Assembly: GCA_029210625.1 (NCBI GenBank)
Contig: JARGFU010000005.1
Location: forward strand, 124,001-188,000
Direction: 5' to 3'
Source: Deltaproteobacteria bacterium
GTDB taxonomy: Bacteria > Myxococcota > Myxococcia > SLRQ01
DNA: 64,000 bases
Position numbers and translations under genes: made by a program. Below the pieces are notes generated by a model. That model did not search any database. It had not been told where the DNA came from and saw only the letters and a list, made by a program, of their open reading frames with translations. Of the stretch, positions 59,544-64,000 are shown one piece after another. Position 1 is the first letter of the stretch; every line of letters begins with the position of its first letter.

Positions 59544-59572
59544 TTGACCGGGGTAGAGGCCACCGATAGCCT
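59544..59572 (+). promoter_or_regulatory. Candidate promoter of the Crp/Fnr gene
   Basis: TTGACC (59544-59549), 17 bases and TAGCCT (59567-59572) lie about 70 bases before the regulator ATG. The -10 is inside an imperfect dyad (CCGGGGTAGAGGC at 59548-59560 against GCCTCTCGACCCGG at 59569-59582) that could be an operator, perhaps for autoregulation. Confidence 0.42.
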
Positions 59573-59641
59573 CTCGACCCGGATCGCCGGATCCGGTGGG
59601 AGGGCCGGCAGGAAAGGTCAGAGGGCCAGGAGGACCAAGGG

Positions 59642-60328
59642 ATGGGCCGATACCGAGAGCTGCTGAGGAAGGTCACGATCTTCTCCGACCTGGACGAGGC
59701 CGGGCTGGACGATCTCGAGGGGCTCTTCGTCTCCAAGACCTACGGGAAGGACGCCCTGATCGTCGGCCACGACGAGGAGGGCGACTCCCTCTTCATCATC
59801 GTCGAGGGCCGCGCCAAGGCGATGCTCCTCGGTGAGTCCGGCCGGGAGATGATCCTCTACGTCTTCCGCCCCGGAGACTTCTTCGGAGAGATGTCGCTCC
59901 TCGACAACGAGCCGCGCTCGGCCACGGTGCAGGCCTCCGAGGAGACCACCGTGCTGGCCCTGCGCCGGGACGCCTTCCACCGGCACATCGAGAAGTACCC
60001 GAAGACCGCGCTCTCCATCCTGCGGGAGATGAGCGCCCGCCTGCGCCGGGCCGACGAGATCATCGGCTCCCTGGCCCTCCTCGACGTCTACGGCCGGGTC
60101 GCCCGCCTCCTGCGCGAGCTGGCCGATCGCGACGGCGAGGAGGTCGACGAGGGGATGATGATCGCCGAGCGCCCGACCCAGCAGGACATCGCGGCGATGA
60201 TCGGGACCAGCCGGGAGACCGTCTCCCGCGCCCTCTCGGACTTCGCCAAGCGCGGCTTCGTGGAGATGAGCGGCAAGAGCATCCTCTTGCGGGCCCACTT
60301 CCTCCACGGCGGCCAGATCAGCCGCTAG
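59642..60328 (+). CDS. Crp/Fnr-family transcription regulator
   Basis: The 228-residue product has an N-terminal cNMP-binding fold (about 12-130: LFIIVEGRAKAML, PGDFFGEMSLLDNEPRSATV). This contains the Glu and the Arg-Ser-Ala pattern expected in cyclic-nucleotide binders. A long dimer helix and a C-terminal winged helix-turn-helix follow (RPTQQDIAAMIGTSRETVSRAL, about 180-201). There are no FNR-type cluster Cys at the N-terminus, so it is a Crp-like rather than an oxygen sensor. The ATG follows a perfect AGGAGG seven bases upstream. It stands alone, divergent from pepP and convergent with the phospholipase-D-type gene. Confidence 0.93.
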   Translation: MGRYRELLRKVTIFSDLDEAGLDDLEGLFVSKTYGKDALIVGHDEEGDSLFIIVEGRAKAMLLGESGREMILYVFRPGDFFGEMSLLDNEPRSATVQASEETTVLALRRDAFHRHIEKYPKTALSILREMSARLRRADEIIGSLALLDVYGRVARLLRELADRDGEEVDEGMMIAERPTQQDIAAMIGTSRETVSRALSDFAKRGFVEMSGKSILLRAHFLHGGQISR

Positions 60329-60338
60329 GGAGCTCGCT

Positions 60339-61583
60339 TCAGAGCCACCGCCGCAGCCGGTACGCGATGAAGGCCCGCAGCCGCCGCCACAGGCCGCGCT
60401 TGCGCCAGTGCTCCAGCTCCACCTCCTCGCAGACCGCCGTGTCGAGGCGGAAGGCGCGGGCCAGCAGCCCCACCACCTCCTCTCCGAGGAGGGTGGCGTT
60501 GACCTCGAGGTTGTAGCGGTAGGAGCGCTGGTCGAGGTTGTAGGTGCCGATGGTGCACCAGCGCTCGTCGACCAGCGCGGTCTTGGCGTGGAGGACGGTG
60601 CGGGTCCAGCGGAAGATCCGCACGCCGCCGCGCAGCAGGCGATCGTAGAGGTGCTCCCCGGCCCAGGTCACCGGTGGGACGTCGCTCTGGCCGGCCAGGA
60701 TGACCCGCACGTCGACCCCCCGGCTGGCCGCCCGGAGCATCGCCCGCAGGAAGCGCCGATCGGGGGCGAAGTAGGAGTTGGTGATCCAGACCCGCCGCCG
60801 GGCGTGGTAGAGCGCGTCGAAGTAGCTGCCCCGCACCAGCGAGCGCCGGGCCCGCTGCCGGTTCTCGACGATCCGGGCGTGGAGACCGGCGGGCCGCGCG
60901 GCGGCCATCGGCGCCTCGGGGAGGACCTCGCCGCCCTGGCGGATCCACTCCTCGACGAAGAGGCGCTGGAGCTGCACCACCACCGGGCCCTCCAGGCGGA
61001 CGTGGGTGTCGCGCCAGCCCTCGCCCCCACGCTCCACCGAGAGGTGGGCGTCGGAGAGGTTCATCCCTCCGACGAAGCCGACGCTGCCGTCGCAGACCAG
61101 GATCTTGCGGTGGTCCCGCTGGTTGAGGGCCCAGCGCTGCTTCCAGGGCCAGAGGGGGTGGTAGGCCTTCACCTCCACGCCCGCGCCGCGCAGCTCCGCG
61201 AGCAGCGCGTCGTCGAGGCCCAGGGAGCCGAAGGCGTCGTAGAGGAGGGCGACCTTCAGGCCCTCCCGGGCCCGCTCGGCGAGCGCGTCCGCGATGCGCC
61301 AGCCGGTGGTGTCGGCCCGGAGGATGTAGGTCTCGAGGTAGACGTACTCCCGGGCCGCCGCGATGGCCTCGGCCATGGCGTCGAAGCAGGCGCCCCCCTC
61401 GAAGTAGACCTGAGTCAGGTTCCCGGCCACGTAGGTCTCGGGGAAGGGCCAGTCCTGAGCGTGGCTCTCCCGGAGCGCCCGGCCCCGCAGGGCGGGACCG
61501 AGGAGCTTCGGACGGGGAAGCCGGGTGAGCAGCTCGGCGCCGCGCGCCCTCGTCCGGGGCGGCGGAGTGGTGGGAGGACCCAT
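60339..61583 (-). CDS. Cardiolipin synthase/phospholipase D-family protein
   Basis: The 414-residue product has two HKD catalytic motifs: DHRKILVCDGSVGFVGGMNL (about residue 158) and HAKTALVDERWCTIGTYNLDQRS (about 345). This is the arrangement of bacterial ClsA/ClsB-type cardiolipin synthases and other phosphatidyltransferases. There are no N-terminal membrane helices, which is closer to ClsB than ClsA. The C-terminus has a basic amphipathic tail (HWRKRGLWRRLRAFIAYRL) that may bind membrane. The ATG at 61583 is chosen; a TTG at 61649 would add 22 residues. It is divergent from the HAD hydrolase gene, with a small hairpin at 61597-61612 in between. Confidence 0.9.
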   Translation of the reverse strand: MGPPTTPPPRTRARGAELLTRLPRPKLLGPALRGRALRESHAQDWPFPETYVAGNLTQVYFEGGACFDAMAEAIAAAREYVYLETYILRADTTGWRIADALAERAREGLKVALLYDAFGSLGLDDALLAELRGAGVEVKAYHPLWPWKQRWALNQRDHRKILVCDGSVGFVGGMNLSDAHLSVERGGEGWRDTHVRLEGPVVVQLQRLFVEEWIRQGGEVLPEAPMAAARPAGLHARIVENRQRARRSLVRGSYFDALYHARRRVWITNSYFAPDRRFLRAMLRAASRGVDVRVILAGQSDVPPVTWAGEHLYDRLLRGGVRIFRWTRTVLHAKTALVDERWCTIGTYNLDQRSYRYNLEVNATLLGEEVVGLLARAFRLDTAVCEEVELEHWRKRGLWRRLRAFIAYRLRRWL

Positions 61584-61669
61584 CGAGGGCCAAGGTAGCC
61601 CCCTCCGGGGCTGTTCCGCTACAGTCCCGACTCGAAGATGGGACGCCAACGAGCAGCAGCGGTCGCGAC

Positions 61670-62539
61670 GTGAAGGCGTCCTACCGGGCCGTCATCACGG
61701 ACATGGACGGCACGCTCTACTCCTGGGTGGACTACATCGTGCCCGCCCTGGAGGCGATGGTGACCTCCCTGCAGCAGACCACCGGCCTGCCGCGGATCCG
61801 GATCGTGCAGTCGCTCAAGGAGGTCTACGAGCGCTACGACACCAACGAGTACGCCTTCGCGATCCAGGAGTCGTCGATCTTCCGAGAGTACGCCCAGGAC
61901 TTCGACTCCTTCAACTCGCTGGTGATCACCCCCGCCCGCAAGGCCTTCTCGGACTGCCGCCGCCGCTTCCTGCGCCCCTACCGGGGGGTGCTGCCGACCC
62001 TGCGGACCCTGCGGGCCCGGGGCGTGAGGATCGTGGCGCTGACCGACGCCCCGCGCTCGCCCGCCGAGCGGCGCCTCAAGCAGCTCGAGCTCGACGGCCT
62101 GGTCGACGCCCTCTACTCCCTGGAGGGCTTCGCCGTCCCCGACCTGGTGGATCCGGCGGTGAAGATCCGCGAGCAGGAGGGCTACTACCGCTCGGCGCTC
62201 GGGCTGGTGGTCGAGCTGCCCCGCACCCACGAGAAGCCCTCGCCCCTGGGCATCCAGCGGATCCTCTCGGACTTCGACCTGGCGCCGGAGGAAGTGCTGA
62301 TGGTCGGCGACAACCTGAAGAAGGACGTCGCTGCGGCGGCCGCCGCCGGGGTGCAGGCCGCCTGGGCCGAGTACGGCACCTACATCTCCCCGGAGTACCG
62401 CGAGCGCCTCGACACCTTCTCGGCCGCGGCGGTGACGGCGAAGAACGTCGCCGCCGAGACCGATCACGAGACCTACCGCCCGGGGGCGACCCTGAGTAAC
62501 TTCCGGCAGGTTCTCGAACTCCTCGAGCGCGGAGCGTGA
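61670..62539 (+). CDS. HAD-superfamily hydrolase
   Basis: The 289-residue product has all four HAD motifs: nucleophile TDMDGTLYS near residue 11, motif II IVALTDAPRSP, the Lys in THEKPSPLGIQ, and motif IV MVGDNLKKDVAAAAAAG. A cap domain of about 100 residues lies between motifs I and II. It should be a phosphatase with a small-molecule substrate, which I cannot name. It starts at a GTG without a clear ribosome site, and its stop is close to the next gene's start, suggesting coupling. Confidence 0.9.
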   Translation: MKASYRAVITDMDGTLYSWVDYIVPALEAMVTSLQQTTGLPRIRIVQSLKEVYERYDTNEYAFAIQESSIFREYAQDFDSFNSLVITPARKAFSDCRRRFLRPYRGVLPTLRTLRARGVRIVALTDAPRSPAERRLKQLELDGLVDALYSLEGFAVPDLVDPAVKIREQEGYYRSALGLVVELPRTHEKPSPLGIQRILSDFDLAPEEVLMVGDNLKKDVAAAAAAGVQAAWAEYGTYISPEYRERLDTFSAAAVTAKNVAAETDHETYRPGATLSNFRQVLELLERGA

Positions 62540-62544
62540 CGCAC

Positions 62545-63300
62545 ATGGGACTCCTCGACATCTTCGACAAGGACAAGCGCCGCGAGGCCTCCATCGCCAA
62601 GAACGTGAAGCGGCTGAAGGAGGTCTACGGTCAGCCGGAGGGCCGCCAGAAGGCCATCGCCACGCTCCGGGACGAGGGCAGCGAAGAGGCCCTCGCGGGC
62701 CTGCTGATGCGCTTCACGGTGAGCAGCCAGCCGGGCATCACCGATCAGGAGGAGAAGGAGTGGGTGAAGGAGATCCTGGTCGACTTCGGCAAGCGCAGCC
62801 TCGGTCCCATCCGCGACTTCCTCCGCCGGCAGACCGCGGTGAGCTGGCCCTTGAAGGCGGTGCAGGAGATCGCCGGCACGGCGATGGTCGAGGAGATGGT
62901 CTGCGACGAGCTGACCAAGCTCTCCCAAGAGTACCAGCGCGAGCACACCAAGAAGGTCACCCTCATCAAGCACCTGGCCGAGCTCGGCCGGAAGTCGGAG
63001 CGGATCCAGCAGACCCTGATGCTCTTCCTCGATGACGAGCCCGATCAGGACACCATGGTGGCCGCCATCGAGACCCTGGAGGTCCTGGACGACGAGGGCG
63101 GGTTCCGGGATCGCCTCCTCGAGCTCTTCAAGGAGCACGCCGCCGACAAGCCCCGGATCGAGAAGCTGATCCTCGAGGTCTTCGCCCGGCGCGCCTGGGA
63201 CGTGAAGGGCTTCCGCCCCACCTTCGAGGAGCGGATCGAGGAGCCCTTCTATCTGACCTCGGACGGCGTGGTGAAGCTGCGGGGCGCTGCGGCCTCCTAG
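62545..63300 (+). CDS. HEAT-repeat-like protein of unknown function
   Basis: The 251-residue product is almost entirely helical, with repeated units such as RQKAIATLRDEGSEEALAGLLMRF, WPLKAVQEIAGTAMVEEMVCDEL and DTMVAAIETLEVLDDEGGFRDRLLELF that suggest HEAT-like repeats. It begins MGLLDIFDKDKRRE. I chose the ATG at 62545; a GTG at 62536 overlaps the HAD gene's stop (GTGA) and would add three residues. No catalytic motif is seen. The close coupling to the HAD hydrolase gene suggests they act together, perhaps with this protein as an adaptor. Confidence 0.82.
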   Translation: MGLLDIFDKDKRREASIAKNVKRLKEVYGQPEGRQKAIATLRDEGSEEALAGLLMRFTVSSQPGITDQEEKEWVKEILVDFGKRSLGPIRDFLRRQTAVSWPLKAVQEIAGTAMVEEMVCDELTKLSQEYQREHTKKVTLIKHLAELGRKSERIQQTLMLFLDDEPDQDTMVAAIETLEVLDDEGGFRDRLLELFKEHAADKPRIEKLILEVFARRAWDVKGFRPTFEERIEEPFYLTSDGVVKLRGAAAS

Positions 63301-63302
63301 CC

Positions 63303-64000
63303 TCAGGACTTCTTCAGGCCCGCCCGGGGCCGGTGGGTGTAGGCGGCCTCGAGCGTGTCGAGGGCGGCCTCGAGCTCCTCGCCGAGCTTCCCCGGCCGGG
63401 GCACCTCGATCACGAGCTCGACGGTGAGGTTGCCGGCGGGCCGATCCTTCCGGGTCGGGACGCCCTTGCCCTTGAGGCGCAGGCGGCTGCCGCTCTGGGA
63501 GCCGGCCGGGATCTTGAGCTTCACCGAGCCCTCGAGGGTGGGCACCTCGACGGTGGCGCCCCGCATGGCCTCCCCCACGGTCACCGGCAGCGAGAGGAGG
63601 AGGTCGTCCCCCTCGCGCCGGAAGTGCTCGTGGGGGCGGATCCGCACCGTGATCAGCAGGTCGCCGGGCTTGCCGCCGTCGGGGCTGGCCTGGCCCTGGC
63701 CGGAGAGGCGGATCTTCTTCCCGTCCTCGATCCCGCTGGGGATGGTGACGGTGAGCTGCTGGGGGCGGGGGCGGTCGGGGCGGGCGACCCGGATCTTGGT
63801 CTTGCCGCCCAGGACCGCGCGCTCGAGGTCGATCTGGATCTGGGTGTCGACGTCCTCGCCCCGGGTCGGGCCCGCGGGCCGCTTCCGCTCACGCCCGCCG
63901 CCGCCCATGCCGAAGAGGTCACCGAGGGCGTCGCCGAGGTCGGAGAAGGAGAAGCCCCCGGTGTCGGCGCCGCGCCCGGAGCTGCGCAGCAGCTCGTCGA
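63303..64000 (-). CDS. DnaJ/CbpA-type co-chaperone, 5' part missing at window edge
   Basis: The visible 232 codons read leftwards from the right window edge. The first 30 residues seen are Gly/Phe-rich (for example GGFSFSDLGDALGDLFGMGGG), as in the G/F linker of DnaJ proteins. The DnaJ C-terminal peptide-binding domains follow: IDLERAVLGGKTKIRV, LTVTIPSGIEDGKKIRLSGQG, VRIRPHEHFRREGDDLLLSLPVTVGEAMRGATVEVPTL and KIPAGSQSGSRLRLKGKGVP. There is no zinc-finger (CxxCxGxG repeats), so it is a CbpA/type II co-chaperone that should stimulate DnaK. The J-domain lies outside the window. Confidence 0.92.
   Translation of the reverse strand, partial: DELLRSSGRGADTGGFSFSDLGDALGDLFGMGGGGRERKRPAGPTRGEDVDTQIQIDLERAVLGGKTKIRVARPDRPRPQQLTVTIPSGIEDGKKIRLSGQGQASPDGGKPGDLLITVRIRPHEHFRREGDDLLLSLPVTVGEAMRGATVEVPTLEGSVKLKIPAGSQSGSRLRLKGKGVPTRKDRPAGNLTVELVIEVPRPGKLGEELEAALDTLEAAYTHRPRAGLKKS

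Overview
This window is very GC-rich and densely coding: 50 protein genes on both strands, no intergenic gap above 300 bases, and no rRNA, tRNA, CRISPR array or transposase that I can see. The gene content suggests a Myxococcota / former-Deltaproteobacteria lineage. It includes a PEGA-domain Ser/Thr kinase, a sigma-54 activator with FHA and GAF domains, several FHA proteins, Cys-rich lipoproteins, a GAF-GAF histidine kinase, a Tad-type secretin/ATPase locus and an AGPS-like ether-lipid enzyme. The assignment rests on gene content and composition only.

Layout. 1-5995 (minus): a signalling operon of Ser/Thr kinase, TPR membrane protein, FHA-GAF-sigma54 activator and two lipoproteins, the last cut by the window edge. 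6121-12423: a TPR protein, a small membrane protein, Lon protease, a von Willebrand A lipoprotein and an exported TPR protein. 12468-16066: two tandem acyl-CoA synthetases of 596 residues each. 16178-23248: a Tad/Kil-like locus made of an RHH-FHA protein, prepilin peptidase, secretin, FHA-CpaF ATPase and an FHA-FHA-TM-TPR protein. 23403-25658 (minus): a TolC-like and an MlaC-like protein. 25671-38111 (plus): polA, a GAF-GAF histidine kinase, a cNMP-binding protein, queA, a 5'-nucleotidase lipoprotein, tgt, yajC, secD and secF. 38152-42478 (minus): a PlsB-type acyltransferase and a coiled-coil lipoprotein. 42748-49444 (plus): aspS, then four start/stop-overlapping genes for an AGPS-like FAD enzyme, a GlcE-like protein, a GlcF-like Fe-S protein and a diacylglycerol-kinase-like lipid kinase. 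49460-59487 (minus): a ten-gene run of pepP, thiS, thiG, thiE, a membrane protein, DUF4129, DUF4350, MoxR, DUF58 and an APC permease. 59642-64000: a Crp/Fnr regulator, a phospholipase D/cardiolipin synthase-type protein, a HAD hydrolase, a HEAT-like protein and a DnaJ-type protein cut by the right edge.

Themes. Phosphothreonine signalling recurs: one kinase and five FHA domains in four proteins, three of those proteins in the Tad-like locus. Lipid metabolism recurs too (two acyl-CoA ligases, PlsB, AGPS-like enzyme, lipid kinase, PLD protein, MlaC). Many genes are translationally coupled by 4-base ATGA/GTGA/TTGA overlaps. By eye I find a recurring promoter-like pattern, TTG(A/T)(C/G)N then 16-18 bases then TAGNNT, upstream of several transcription units. 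The best case is the plsB promoter (TTGACA, 17 bases, TAGGGT). The most interesting candidates are the FHA-rich Tad/Kil-like locus and the AGPS-GlcE-GlcF-lipid kinase operon.
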